Notes under the pieces: model-generated
What the model was told of the DNA's origin: nothing
Databases searched by the model: none
The model's input: the letters and a program-made list of their open reading frames with translations, nothing else
Program-made: the position numbers and the translations under genes
IMG/VR virus record: IMGVR_UViG_3300046463_000520
Span: 34,470 to 98,469 of that record
DNA length: 64,000 nucleotides
Direction: 5' to 3' (one strand)
Source of the DNA: a virus
Shown: in pieces, positions 48,956 through 57,226 of the stretch
Layout of the letters: the number at the start of each line of letters is the position of its first letter
Numbering within the stretch: position 1 is the stretch's first letter

Positions 48956-49809
48956 GCGGCCTCCTTCAGCGCGGCGGCTTCGTGCGCTTCGAGAAGGGCG
49001 CGCATGAGTCCGACGGGCACGTAGAGTAATTCGTCGTCTAGCGACTCGCGGATACACATGGCGTAATCGACCGGGCTATCCGGGCTGAAAAACGCGCCCA
49101 CGGCATCCGTCATGCGGCGCACGACCTTGGGCGGCGGGGCTTTCGACACGCTCGAACCCGTCAGTTTTCCACCCTTCGCGCCCGCCAGTTTCGCCGCGAG
49201 CACGGCACCGGCCTGCTCGCCGTGCTTGCGCAGGGCGTCGAGCGCGACCTTGGCGGAAATCTTGTCGGCTTCCAGAAGCGCCTGAACGTCGGCGTTCGCG
49301 TTCGCGAGCATCAAATTCTGCTCGACGTAGCTTGGCGACATGCGCGCGCGCTCGGCAATGCGCGCGACCGACCAACCGTAGGCGGCGCGGCGCTTGTAGA
49401 TGCGGCCCTGTTCGAGCCGCGTCAGGTGCAACTGGCTCGAACTGTTGAGCACTTCAAAGTCGCGGTCTTCGTCGTTGCCGTTGAACTGCTCGCACTTCAC
49501 GAGCGCGATTTCCTCGCCTTCGGCGATCAGTTCCTTGTAGGCCGTCAGGCGGCAATGGCCTTCGACCACGTAGATTTTGTCCGCCACGCGCACGCGCAGC
49601 GGCGGCATGATGACGCCCGCGCGAATCGCTTCTTTCATGCGGTCGATGTGCGAGCGCGTGCGGGGCGACAGGTTTTCCATGTCGCGCCCGTTGAAACCCG
49701 GCTCAATCTCGATGTTGCGCGGGTCAAGCAGGTAGTCCGTCACCTTCTTGATGCCGATTTCCGTCTGCGCCTTGTCTTCGGCGATTTTCTTCAGACTGAC
49801 GAGATTCAT
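48952..49809 (-). CDS. ParB-like protein
   Basis: A 285-aa protein with a ParB N-terminal fold (P-P-L-R-V-R-V-A-D-K-I-Y-V-V-E-G-H-C-R-L-T-A-Y) and a KorB/ParB-type HTH (S-V-A-R-I-A-E-R-A-R-M-S-P-S-Y-V-E-Q-N-L). The box normally reading G-E-R-R-x-x-A is G-H-C-R-L-T-A here. It is not beside parA but in the recombination operon after rdgC, so it may act on replication or transcription rather than segregation. Confidence 0.75.
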   Translation of the reverse strand: MNLVSLKKIAEDKAQTEIGIKKVTDYLLDPRNIEIEPGFNGRDMENLSPRTRSHIDRMKEAIRAGVIMPPLRVRVADKIYVVEGHCRLTAYKELIAEGEEIALVKCEQFNGNDEDRDFEVLNSSSQLHLTRLEQGRIYKRRAAYGWSVARIAERARMSPSYVEQNLMLANANADVQALLEADKISAKVALDALRKHGEQAGAVLAAKLAGAKGGKLTGSSVSKAPPPKVVRRMTDAVGAFFSPDSPVDYAMCIRESLDDELLYVPVGLMRALLEAHEAAALKEAA

Positions 49810-50732
49810 GCTGCGTCTCCCTGCGCGAACATGTCATCGAAGGGCAGATAGCCGTCCATCAGTTCCGCGACCGCCGCAATCAGTTCGCCATACTCGCCCG
49901 CCATCAGAAGCATGTCGGCGTCGTGCGCGGTCGGGTCGAGCGCTTCTTTCTTCGATGGCTTCAGCACGTCGCAGGGCGTCACGCGCTTGATTGCGCCCGC
50001 GCCGGTCAGGACGAAGCTCACGCGGTCGTCATAGGTCATCGCGAGCGTGACGACGTTGCGGCCCGACTCGATTAGGCGGGTGGTGTCTTCGGCGTTCAGC
50101 GTGATATTCGAATACTTGACGCTCGCGCCCGCGTCTTCGCTCGCGGCGAACACGGTCGAGTCGGCGTCGATAGAGAAGCCGTCGGGCGCTTCGTGTTCGG
50201 CCATCCACTGCGTCATCACCGCGACCGGTTGCGAGACATAGCGGACCGATTTCAGCGCAAAGGGCGTCTGAACCGCGCGCAGCAAGCCGCCCAATACCAT
50301 GTCGGCGACGCTCGCCGATGCCGTGTCGATGGCGATCAACCCGCGCTTCGGCGAAATCCAGACCCGGATATCGCGCGAGACTTCGAACGCCTTCACGATC
50401 AGTTCCGCGTGGGCGAACTCCTTCAATTCCTTCCGTTGCTTGCGGCCCGGCTTGAAGCCCTGCTGCTTTTCCAGTTCCGCCGCGAGTCGGTCGGTTTCGG
50501 CCTGCACGACCTTCGCCGGAAGAACCTTCTTCGAGACACGGAACACGGCGAAGTGTTCGCCTTCCACGGACCATACGAAGCGCTCGTCACGGATATGCGC
50601 GAAGCCGCCCGACGACTCCATAGACGGCGTGCAGGGCATATGCGCGAAGGTCGCGAGCGCAGCGGCGATGCCGTCGGAGTCGAGCGGGAAGGCGGGCGCG
50701 CGGTACAGCGTGAGATTTTTGAACCAAGACAT
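49806..50732 (-). CDS. rdgC: RdgC-type recombination-associated protein
   Basis: A 308-aa protein of full RdgC length. M-S-W-F-K-N-L-T-L-Y-R opens it, F-A-H-I-R-D-E-R-F-V-W-S-V-E-G-E-H-F-A lies near 45, and the L-P-A-K-V-V segment follows. RdgC is a DNA-binding ring protein that restrains RecA and host nucleases; phage copies may protect replicating DNA ends. Co-transcribed with ERF and exonuclease genes. Confidence 0.85.
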   Translation of the reverse strand: MSWFKNLTLYRAPAFPLDSDGIAAALATFAHMPCTPSMESSGGFAHIRDERFVWSVEGEHFAVFRVSKKVLPAKVVQAETDRLAAELEKQQGFKPGRKQRKELKEFAHAELIVKAFEVSRDIRVWISPKRGLIAIDTASASVADMVLGGLLRAVQTPFALKSVRYVSQPVAVMTQWMAEHEAPDGFSIDADSTVFAASEDAGASVKYSNITLNAEDTTRLIESGRNVVTLAMTYDDRVSFVLTGAGAIKRVTPCDVLKPSKKEALDPTAHDADMLLMAGEYGELIAAVAELMDGYLPFDDMFAQGDAA

Positions 50733-50762
50733 GGCGTTAGATAGTTTTCGTTATACGTTGTA

Positions 50763-50846
50763 TTACCGGAATGCCCGCCGCGCGGCGGCGGCGAGCACTA
50801 CGAAGGCGGCGACGAGAAAAACGATGTTCGGAAGCGGCAGCGGCAT
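50763..50846 (-). CDS. 27-aa membrane peptide
   Basis: A tiny frame that starts in a TGATG overlap with the exonuclease stop and fills part of the only gap in the operon. The peptide begins MPLPLPNIVFLVAAFVVLAA and is one membrane helix with a basic end. Coupled start and composition favour a real peptide; function unknown. Confidence 0.4.
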   Translation of the reverse strand: MPLPLPNIVFLVAAFVVLAAAARRAFR

Positions 50847-51538
50847 CAGTGGTATTGGTCGATAGGAACGTCTCGCGACGTCGGGACGAAACCGCGCTTG
50901 CGACCGAATTCAAGCAGGCGTTCCGTGTAGTTGTTGACGACGTTGTTGAAGTCGGCAAGCTCGTAGGCCATCTGTTCGATGTAGTTATCGTCGCGCTCGA
51001 CACGCTGGCGATACCAGTCCGCGCCGATGGTCGCGAACTGCGGGCAGTACACGCAGAAGTCCCACCACTTGCGACCGGACAACCACAAATTGCCCTGCAC
51101 TTGATCCATGTAGAACGAAATGTCTTCGTTCAAGTAGATTTCGCGCACGCTAGTGGCACCAATCAGGCACTTGTATTCCGCGCCGCCGTCGGCTCCGATC
51201 CAACCGTCGGCGCTCGCGCCGAAGGCCCGGTCGTCGGTCAGAACCATGCCGACCGGCTTCACGCGCAGGCCGATATCAGCCATGTGCCGGACGCGCGCCA
51301 TTGGTTCGAGCCGTTGCCCGCGTTTCATCGCCCACGTTTCATACGTGCGGTCTTCGGACATAAGGCCGGTCGCGCGCTCACCGGCAAGGTGAAACGCATA
51401 GGCGGCGGCAGTGTCGGTCAATTCGCGCGTATTGGTGCGCGCGCGCTGACGTGCGAGCCGGAAGTTACTCGCGGTCACAACGCCAGCACGCGCAGCAAGC
51501 CAAGTGTCGGTTCCCTGTTCGCACTCGACAATCAGCAT
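50846..51538 (-). CDS. YqaJ-type (lambda Exo-like) exonuclease
   Basis: A 230-aa protein. Q-G-T-D-T-W-L-A-A-R-A-G-V-V-T-A-S is the usual start of YqaJ/lambda-exonuclease proteins. G-A-S-A-D-G-W-I and E-Y-K-C supply the conserved D...E-x-K active site. It resects duplex ends to leave single strands for the annealing protein encoded 2 bp upstream. Together they form a phage recombination pair useful in replication and repair. Confidence 0.85.
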   Translation of the reverse strand: MLIVECEQGTDTWLAARAGVVTASNFRLARQRARTNTRELTDTAAAYAFHLAGERATGLMSEDRTYETWAMKRGQRLEPMARVRHMADIGLRVKPVGMVLTDDRAFGASADGWIGADGGAEYKCLIGATSVREIYLNEDISFYMDQVQGNLWLSGRKWWDFCVYCPQFATIGADWYRQRVERDDNYIEQMAYELADFNNVVNNYTERLLEFGRKRGFVPTSRDVPIDQYH

Positions 51539-51540
51539 GG

Positions 51541-52260
51541 TCAGAAGCCCTTGCTGTCTTCAGGCGGCGTCAGTTCTTCGAGCCGGGCATCGTAGTGCGC
51601 TTGGAACTTCGCGCGCTTGTCTTCTTTAATCGCGCCGAATGCCTTGTTGAGTTGCGCAAGGTTTGTCGCCTTCGCCAGTTCCGGGTGCTCGGCAGGATTG
51701 AACGGCGCGCTCGTCGGCGGCGGTGCGCCGATGCGCGGGGCGTCGCTGCCGCCGCTTTCGCCTTCACCTTCGCCGCCGCCGTGCGAGCTATCCAAGTCGG
51801 CATCCGCCGCGACGTTGAGCATCGCGGAAATCTGATAGCGGCGCAGGTACGTGATATAGCCGCCGAAGTCCTTCACGTTGTCCTTCTCGCCGCCCATGCC
51901 GGGCAGCGCGAGCACGGATTCAATGCGCGCGCCCGACTTGTGGCAAAGCATCGTGCGCAGAATGTGCCCGCCGCGCTGCGCGTCGCGCACCGTCGGCAGG
52001 GCGATCACCGCGATGCCGTTCTTCGACAGGGCAGGCGTGGTCTTCGCGCGAATCTCGCCCATGTCGGCGTAATCGAAGGTGTAAAGCAACGTGCCGTTTT
52101 TGACGATGCGCGCGGTCTTGTTCTGCTCGATAGGCTCGAACTCGCCCTGTGCTTTGGCAAGGTCGGCGAACAGTTCGCCGATATCGCCTGCGGCGTTCGG
52201 TATCAGGTTGAAATCGACGGGCGGCAGTGCCGCCCCGTTCAGTTCGTGCGGGGCGTTCAT
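51541..52260 (-). CDS. ERF-family single-strand annealing protein
   Basis: A 239-aa protein of the ERF family: an N-terminal helix with L-F-A-D-L-A-K-A-Q-G-E-F-E-P-I, the core F-D-Y-A-D-M-G-E-I-R-A-K-T-T-P-A-L-S-K-N-G-I, and K-D-F-G-G-Y-I-T-Y-L-R-R-Y-Q-I-S-A-M-L. The C-terminal third is Gly/Pro-rich and disordered. It anneals complementary strands made by the adjacent exonuclease. Confidence 0.85.
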   Translation of the reverse strand: MNAPHELNGAALPPVDFNLIPNAAGDIGELFADLAKAQGEFEPIEQNKTARIVKNGTLLYTFDYADMGEIRAKTTPALSKNGIAVIALPTVRDAQRGGHILRTMLCHKSGARIESVLALPGMGGEKDNVKDFGGYITYLRRYQISAMLNVAADADLDSSHGGGEGEGESGGSDAPRIGAPPPTSAPFNPAEHPELAKATNLAQLNKAFGAIKEDKRAKFQAHYDARLEELTPPEDSKGF

Positions 52261-52262
52261 GC

Positions 52263-53585
52263 TTAGGCTCCTTCGATGTGCTTGGTGAGCGCGTCAATTT
52301 GCGCAATCAGGCCGTCATTCGTCACGTAGGCGCGCGCTGCGGTGAGAAGCGCAAGCAGTTCGTCGGCGTGGTCTTCCATGCGCAGGCGGCGCGCGGACAG
52401 TTCGCGGGCACGCGCTTGGTCCGCCTCGCGCTGCTTTCGGTCCTCGGCTTCTGCCGCTTCGCGCGCCTCGCGAGCAATGCGGTCGATTTCCGCTTGCTTG
52501 GCGCGCGCTGCCGCCGTCTCTGCCGCTTGTGCGTCGGCGACGCGCTTGGCTTCCTCGGCTTGCAGGCGGTCTAGCTCTGCTTGCTTGGCTTCCGCCGCTT
52601 GCGCCTGCGCGAGCATCATTTCGACCATCGTGCGGGCCTGCGTGAGCGCGGCAGTCGCTTCGGCGGCGCGTTCGCCGAAGGTGGCGACATCCGTCTTATT
52701 CAGGCGGTTGAGCAACTGCTGAATGTCTTCGGCAGGCTTGTTGAAAACCGACATGGGCGCGGTCGTGATAGCCGTAATGCGCTGCGTGACTTCGGCATCG
52801 GCGGCGCGCTTGGCGTCTTCGGCGGCGCGTGCGGCGCGCTCGACGTCGAGCGCTTCGCGGGCCTGCGCGTTCGTCAGGTGCGTCTTGAGCGTATCGACGG
52901 CGGCGACCTGAAGCCCGCGCGCTTGGTCGGCGTATTCATCCCATGCGCGGAAGTTCAGATAGTCGAGTGCCGACACTTCAGCAATCGCCGCGTCGATGGT
53001 CGCAACCGATGCCGTGAGGAACGAGCCGGGCAGGGCTTCCAGTTCGGCAATCGCCTTCGTGTGAGCGGCAACCCGCGCGGACTCGGCGGCGGCGCGCTTG
53101 GCTTCGGCGGCTTCCTCGGCACGCTTGACCGCATCGAGCGCTTCGACAATCGGTTTTTTCAGCATGTCGAGCGCTTCGCCGACCTTTTCCTTCTGGACGC
53201 GGGCGTGCTTGGTCATCGCCATAATCCCGCTGTTCCAGCTTTTATAGGCGTCTTCCATGCCCCTCGCGATTTTGCTCATTTCGCTCACGGCATCCTTCGC
53301 GGCCTTGCGGCCGTCCGGCTTGCTCACGTCGAAGGTGACGCCTGCGAACTTCTTATGCAGCGCGGCGAGCGTCGCGCCCGTCACGTCATACTGAAGCGGC
53401 GAGATAGTCGCGATGGCCGTCTCGCCATCCTTCGCCTTCGCGTCGAGCACTTCCGTGATTTCGAGCACGTTCTTCACGACCGGCACGACGGCGGTGACAG
53501 GGGCTTTCGTTTCTACTGCATCGACGTCGGTCACGTCGAACGGGGTGTCGATGGCGGACAGTTCGGCTTCGGTGCGTGCGTTCAT
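52263..53585 (-). CDS. Coiled-coil protein (DUF1351-like)
   Basis: A 440-aa protein, almost wholly Ala/Glu/Lys/Arg coiled coil from 75 to 420. A-K-D-A-V-S-E-M-S-K-I-A-R-G-M-E-D-A-Y-K and M-L-K-K-P-I-V-E-A-L-D-A resemble the opening of DUF1351-type phage proteins often found with ERF or RecT. Its role may be to scaffold recombination. Assignment from texture and context. Confidence 0.55.
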   Translation of the reverse strand: MNARTEAELSAIDTPFDVTDVDAVETKAPVTAVVPVVKNVLEITEVLDAKAKDGETAIATISPLQYDVTGATLAALHKKFAGVTFDVSKPDGRKAAKDAVSEMSKIARGMEDAYKSWNSGIMAMTKHARVQKEKVGEALDMLKKPIVEALDAVKRAEEAAEAKRAAAESARVAAHTKAIAELEALPGSFLTASVATIDAAIAEVSALDYLNFRAWDEYADQARGLQVAAVDTLKTHLTNAQAREALDVERAARAAEDAKRAADAEVTQRITAITTAPMSVFNKPAEDIQQLLNRLNKTDVATFGERAAEATAALTQARTMVEMMLAQAQAAEAKQAELDRLQAEEAKRVADAQAAETAAARAKQAEIDRIAREAREAAEAEDRKQREADQARARELSARRLRMEDHADELLALLTAARAYVTNDGLIAQIDALTKHIEGA

Positions 53586-53667
53586 GGTCTAAGGCTCCTG
53601 TTAGTCCTACTAATCAGGCCCGCGTGTGTGCGGGCGTCTTGTTGTGTTTGCGTGGTGGATTCAGGTC

Positions 53668-53832
53668 TTAGGCGGCGAGCGGCGCGGCTTTCGCCGTGAC
53701 CTTGCACATGCCGAAGGTGGCGAGCGCGGCATCGAGCGCGTCGAAGCTGGTTTGCGCCATCGCGGAATAGGTGACATGCGAGCCGTCAATCAGGGTGACG
53801 GCGATTACGAAATGTTTCAGATTTCCGGGCAT
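53668..53832 (-). CDS. 54-aa first gene of the recombination operon
   Basis: A short frame with a textbook AGGGAG ribosome site, 78 bp downstream of a strong promoter and 82 bp before the coiled-coil gene. The product begins MPGNLKHFVIAVTLIDGSHV and goes on to a helix (T-S-F-D-A-L-D-A-A-L-A). It has the size of a small regulator or recombination helper. No family recognised. Confidence 0.6.
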   Translation of the reverse strand: MPGNLKHFVIAVTLIDGSHVTYSAMAQTSFDALDAALATFGMCKVTAKAAPLAA

Positions 53833-53909
53833 TCTGACTCCCTCTACCTAGTTTGTGGCCGGTCGCGAAACCGGGTTCCCGATCCATCCATCAGGAAACG
53901 GGTAGAGAG

Positions 53910-53938
53910 AGTATAGGGCGACTGATATCGGCGGTCAA
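53910..53938 (-). promoter_or_regulatory. Promoter of the recombination operon
   Basis: Minus-strand -35 TTGACC (53938-53933), 17-bp spacer, -10 TATACT (53915-53910), close to consensus. It drives the chain of coupled genes from 53832 to 48022. It is AT-richer than surroundings and next to an operator-like palindrome, so it is the likely lytic early promoter controlled by the repressor. Confidence 0.8.
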
Positions 53939-53947
53939 TCAAGATCG

Positions 53948-53961
53948 ATCAGATTTCTGAT
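53948..53961. promoter_or_regulatory. Operator-like palindrome upstream of the -35
   Basis: ATCAGATTTCTGAT has 6-bp arms ATCAGA/TCTGAT and lies 9 bp upstream of the -35. A GATCGATC adjoins it. A related AACTGATAT inverted repeat occurs at 59787-59815. Probably the repressor's site. Confidence 0.5.
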
Positions 53962-53995
53962 TGGTAGCGTACCCGGTCCGAATCATGAAAACTGG

Positions 53996-54322
53996 ACAGG
54001 GTTTGTCCTAATTCATTAGAACTTTCCCGCATGTTGCGCCGTTGATACGGGAACACTTACCGGTGATTGTTTCAATGCTTGCGTGGCGTGGCAGTTTCGA
54101 ACGATGGTTCGAACGACGAAAGATGAACAGTGCTGTTAAGGGCGCATTTATATGAACTTTCGGGAAAGCCTTGCGCTGTAAGGTCGCCGCCGATTTGCAC
54201 GTTTGCTAGTTACACTTAGAAACATGTGCTTACAGTATTTCTTAGTGGTTGAATGCTGAGTGAGTGGACGAGATACGTCCTTGTAACGTAGACGGGTAAA
54301 GGGTCCGGCTTGTTACAAAGTC
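53996..54322. other. Gene-free region between repressor terminator and early promoter
   Basis: I see no coding frame with a ribosome site here, only very short ones such as a 9-codon frame near 54153. It has an inverted repeat TTCGAAC/GTTCGAA (54096-54113, 4-base centre) and is AT-richer than neighbours. It could encode a small RNA or hold operators; nothing more can be said. Confidence 0.4.
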
Positions 54323-54347
54323 AAAAAAAAAGCCCGCGCGGGCGGGC
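54323..54347 (-). terminator. Terminator of the repressor gene
   Basis: On the minus strand GCCCGC and GCGGGC arms with a 4-base loop are followed by nine T (plus-strand A-run 54323-54331). It lies 49 bp after the repressor stop. Confidence 0.85.
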
Positions 54348-54395
54348 CAATGTATGAGATATTACGAAACACTTTGGAAGCAGCGCTGTAAGGTC

Positions 54396-55106
54396 TTACC
54401 GGCGAAGTAGGAAGAAGCGTCCGATCACTTTGACGTCTTCTGGTGCAAGGTCTTCGTCGGGGTAGCGCTGCTTATCGGGATTGTCGGAAGTCAGGACGAT
54501 ACGGCCATTGGAGCGCAGCAAGACCCGCTTGATAAGCAAGCCGGTCGGCGTCTCAAAGGCATAGATATTGTTTGTGAGTAGTCGCGTGTTGCTGGTGTCA
54601 AAGAGAACTAGGTCGCCATGTACCAAAAAGTTAGCCATGCCGTTTCCATCGGCGATAGCCGCTTTAATAGCCGTGTGGTCTGTGACGCCCTTTTCCTGCA
54701 AGTCGCTCGACAGGACGAACGCTCGCTTCGTCGCTGCAATCTCGTCAACGTCCCGCTGGTCCGTGCTGCCGCCGCCGCACGACCCGCGCGAGTCCAATAT
54801 CTCCACCTCAAAAGGCATTGGCAGGTTCTCTATCGCATACAGAGAACGCTCAAGTGTCGCGGCCTCTCGCGTACCCGTCATCGCCTCAGTAGGTTCGCCT
54901 TCCCCTGTCTGAAGCCATAGAGCACTGACGCCAAGGGCTTGGGCTATCAGAGCTAGGCTCCGACTGTTGGAAGCGATGTTTTGTTCAAGACTGGATATGG
55001 TCGGTTGCGCTAAACCCGCCCGTATCGCCAGTTCTCGCTGGCTTATGCCTATTGCTGTGCGTCGTGCCTTGATACGGTCGCCAACAGTGGTGGTGGTGGT
55101 GTCCAT
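54396..55106 (-). CDS. S24-type phage repressor lacking the catalytic serine
   Basis: A 236-aa protein. Residues 8-65 form an XRE-type HTH (I-S-Q-R-E-L-A-I-R-A-G-L-A-Q-P-T-I-S-S-L-E-Q), as in CI. A linker with C110-G111 (R-G-S-C-G-G-G) fits the Cys-Gly cleavage sites of such repressors. The C-terminal half aligns with the LexA/CI peptidase: V-H-G-D-L-V-L-F-D and the Lys in G-L-L-I-K-R (K193). The G-D-S-M nucleophile box reads G-N-G-M (154-157), so the Ser is Gly156. It should bind operators but may not self-cleave in the SOS response. It is divergent from the Cro-like gene at 55373. Confidence 0.8.
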   Translation of the reverse strand: MDTTTTTVGDRIKARRTAIGISQRELAIRAGLAQPTISSLEQNIASNSRSLALIAQALGVSALWLQTGEGEPTEAMTGTREAATLERSLYAIENLPMPFEVEILDSRGSCGGGSTDQRDVDEIAATKRAFVLSSDLQEKGVTDHTAIKAAIADGNGMANFLVHGDLVLFDTSNTRLLTNNIYAFETPTGLLIKRVLLRSNGRIVLTSDNPDKQRYPDEDLAPEDVKVIGRFFLLRR

Positions 55107-55225
55107 AGGTTCCGTGAGTGAGTCTTTCTTCTTATAAGTGTGGTCTGAAACAGCGTATCGAAATACCTATATTTCTTGTTATCGGCCCGAATCTACCACA
55201 GCTTTGGTGATTTCTTAACAGATTC

Positions 55226-55248
55226 CCAATCCTTGTGTGAAATTGGGT
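55226..55248. promoter_or_regulatory. Operator-like inverted repeat in the immunity intergenic region
   Basis: CCCAAT (55226-55231) and ATTGGG (55243-55248) are 11 bp apart in the 266-bp gap 55107-55372 between repressor and Cro-like gene. The gap is AT-rich and should hold both divergent promoters; no gene is seen in it. Confidence 0.45.
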
Positions 55249-55296
55249 ACGAATCATCATTTGATAGGAATTCCGATGTTTCGCGCAGGTAACGTT

Positions 55297-55325
55297 TGCC
55301 TTTCGTAATCAGAATTGCTATATTT
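55297..55325 (+). promoter_or_regulatory. Promoter of the Cro-like gene
   Basis: -35 TTGCCT, 17-bp spacer, -10 TATATT on the plus strand, 48 bp before the ATG. A weaker overlapping pair is TTGCTA and TAGATA. Confidence 0.65.
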
Positions 55326-55372
55326 CGTCCACGCAGTAGATATGAACTTATTTACAAGTGAACGGGTAAAAA

Positions 55373-55606
55373 ATGCAGGTTACAAACGACCGCCCGCTGC
55401 ACGAACGGCTGGCAGACCTTCAGGCCATCGGCCTGACGCAGAAGGAAATCGCTGAGTACCTTGGGGTGCGGCAACCGACAGTAAGCAACCTGCTGAAGCC
55501 GCTTGCTCCGGGGATGAAATCCCGCCGTTATTCGGCGGGCGTAATGGCAGGCGCGGCGCGCGCCGAAGCGGTGCATTCGGTGCTGCTCGCGCGGCTGGCA
55601 GCATAA
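55373..55606 (+). CDS. Cro-like small HTH regulator
   Basis: A 77-aa protein with L-A-D-L-Q-A-I-G-L-T-Q-K-E-I-A-E-Y-L-G-V-R-Q and P-T-V-S-N-L-L-K, a complete helix-turn-helix, followed by a basic, Ala-rich tail. Divergent from the S24 repressor, in the position of Cro. It likely represses the repressor gene and starts the lytic cascade that runs downstream. Confidence 0.75.
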   Translation: MQVTNDRPLHERLADLQAIGLTQKEIAEYLGVRQPTVSNLLKPLAPGMKSRRYSAGVMAGAARAEAVHSVLLARLAA

Positions 55607-55621
55607 GGTTAGGGACAGGCG

Positions 55622-56167
55622 ATGAAAGGTGTAACGCAGAAGGTCAAGCCGAAGAAGGCGAAGAAGCAATATGTGCGCAAGCCGAAGAACGGCATGGCCG
55701 CGCTCGATACCCTTGGTCGCCTGTCGTTCAATGCGGGCCTTGTCGAAGCGATGACGGCGGCGCTGCCCGACGAACACCGCGACAAGGTTGAGATTGGTTA
55801 CGGGATCAATCTCGACCGGCTCGTGAAGGGCAAGGCGAGCATGGATGACATTGAGGAACTCGGGTTCCTCGCGAACGTGACGGTCATCCTGTGCGAGACG
55901 CGCTTCGGCGGTTTCGGAAGCGAGCACGAGCAACTTGCGATTGCCGGGCAACTGGCGGTCGTCAATGCGTTCCGGCGTGGACTGAAGGGCGGAAACTTCG
56001 GCCTGTCCGGTCCGGAAATTCAGGCGGTGCGCGGCGTGTACGAACTGCACGTCGAACAAATGAGGGTATGCAGTCAAGCGCACCTGATTGCGGCAACAAC
56101 TGAAGTCGAGCGTCGCCAGAACATCGGCGAAGTCATCCGGCTTGTGCCGGTGAAGCAAGCGGCGTAG
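55622..56167 (+). CDS. Hypothetical early lytic protein
   Basis: A 181-aa protein with a very basic N-terminus (K-V-K-P-K-K-A-K-K-Q-Y-V-R-K-P-K) and a helical rest: G-I-N-L-D-R-L-V-K-G-K-A-S, then A-I-A-G-Q-L-A-V-V-N-A-F-R-R-G. It lies directly after the Cro-like gene. Phage lytic operons often carry a regulator of this size here; no family recognised. Confidence 0.6.
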   Translation: MKGVTQKVKPKKAKKQYVRKPKNGMAALDTLGRLSFNAGLVEAMTAALPDEHRDKVEIGYGINLDRLVKGKASMDDIEELGFLANVTVILCETRFGGFGSEHEQLAIAGQLAVVNAFRRGLKGGNFGLSGPEIQAVRGVYELHVEQMRVCSQAHLIAATTEVERRQNIGEVIRLVPVKQAA

Positions 56168-56268
56168 TGCATCGCGCCGCCCTGTAATTGAATGAAGCGC
56201 GCCGGGACTGGCGGCGCGCTGCGGTTGAAAAAAACTGAATAACACAAGACCTGTTTGCAGGGGATTCA

Positions 56269-56574
56269 ATGCCTAACGATGCTCAAATGGAACAAAGTTC
56301 CGAAAAACAAGTAGCCGGTCACGCACAAGTGGTGGACGTTACGGGGTGTCTGCCGCTCGATTACTGCGCGCGTGCGTGTGGTGTCGCAAATGCCGTGCCG
56401 TTCCTCACGTCAGAAGGCGTGCTCGCCGATGACGGTTTGCCCTTCAAAAACTTTCTCGATTGGGAATACTTCGCGCTCGTGCAAGGCGCGGACGGTCACA
56501 CGGAAACCCTTCTCACGCCGCTCGGACAGGTCTGGTTCGGCAAGCGGTTCCACAAGGCGCGCGTCGCGCACTAA
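56269..56574 (+). CDS. Possible antirepressor-like small protein
   Basis: A 101-aa protein with GCAGGGGATTCA before ATG. The C-terminal T-L-L-T-P-L-G-Q-V-W-F-G-K-R-F resembles the end of KilAC-type antirepressor domains, while the N-terminal 60 residues (L-P-L-D-Y-C-A-R-A-C-G-V) are unrecognised. Antirepressors inactivate the repressor by protein contact, which would matter if this repressor cannot self-cleave. Tentative. Confidence 0.45.
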   Translation: MPNDAQMEQSSEKQVAGHAQVVDVTGCLPLDYCARACGVANAVPFLTSEGVLADDGLPFKNFLDWEYFALVQGADGHTETLLTPLGQVWFGKRFHKARVAH

Positions 56575-56635
56575 GCAGGCAGGGCGGCGAAAGCCGCCTG
56601 CATCGGCGAAAGCCGCTTAGTTCTACTAACTCCAC

Positions 56636-56646
56636 TAGGAAAACGC
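56636..56646 (+). promoter_or_regulatory. TAGGAAAACGC motif, copy 7 (may serve as ribosome site)
   Basis: A perfect match, but only 12 bp from its first base to the GTG start of the next gene, so its AGGA could simply be the ribosome site. It is therefore weaker evidence for a promoter than copies 1-6. Confidence 0.4.
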
Positions 56647-56647
56647 G

Positions 56648-57226
56648 GTGAGCAAAATTACTGATTCTGCTCGCGGGGAAGCGTGCGCCTTGCGTTTGCC
56701 GGGCGTGTGCAACCGTGACCCGGAAACGACCGTATGGGCGCATCACAACAAGCTCGCGGGCGGCAAGGCGAAGGGTAAGAAGCTCGCGCGCTTCGACCAT
56801 ATCGGCGCATACGCCTGCTATGCGTGTCACATGGTCTTGGACGGGCAGGCAAAGCGCCCGGCTCACCTGTCCCTCGGCACGGTCGAACTGACGATGGCGC
56901 GCGCTGTACGCGAGTCGGAAGGGCGTCTGAAGGCGAAGGGACTTTGGCCGACGGATGAATTCCTAGCCGCCAAGCCGGTGCGCGTGCAGCGCATCGTGAA
57001 GAAGGTGGTCGCGCTCGAAGACCGCGCCACAAAGAAAAACCGCGAGCCTGTTCGCGCAGGACTCGCGGCATTGCCGTCTTCGAAGAAGAACGGTTTCCAC
57101 AACGTAGGTAGAGCGCGAATTGTAGCAGGAACCGGTAAGGAAAACGCAACGCCGTCGCGCTTCCCGAAGGGGCGAAAGTTGCAGTCCGCCAACAAGCTGC
57201 AATCGCGGCCTTTCGGAGTCAAGTAG
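56648..57226 (+). CDS. YbcO/DUF1364-like HNH nuclease
   Basis: A 192-aa protein from GTG. A-C-A-L-R-L-P-G-V-C-N-R-D-P-E-T-T-V-W-A-H-H-N and A-Y-A-C-Y-A-C-H-M-V-L-D-G match the DUF1364 (YbcO) layout, a compact HNH-type metal nuclease used in phage recombination or packaging. The last 90 residues are a basic tail. TAAGGAAAACGCAAC lies inside the gene at 57134-57148 and may be an internal signal for the next gene. Confidence 0.7.
   Translation: MSKITDSARGEACALRLPGVCNRDPETTVWAHHNKLAGGKAKGKKLARFDHIGAYACYACHMVLDGQAKRPAHLSLGTVELTMARAVRESEGRLKAKGLWPTDEFLAAKPVRVQRIVKKVVALEDRATKKNREPVRAGLAALPSSKKNGFHNVGRARIVAGTGKENATPSRFPKGRKLQSANKLQSRPFGVK

Noticed and set aside
54000-54300. Tiny + strand frames in the immunity gap
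   Set aside because: The 8-9 codon frames have no ribosome site or conserved context; a non-coding function is more likely.
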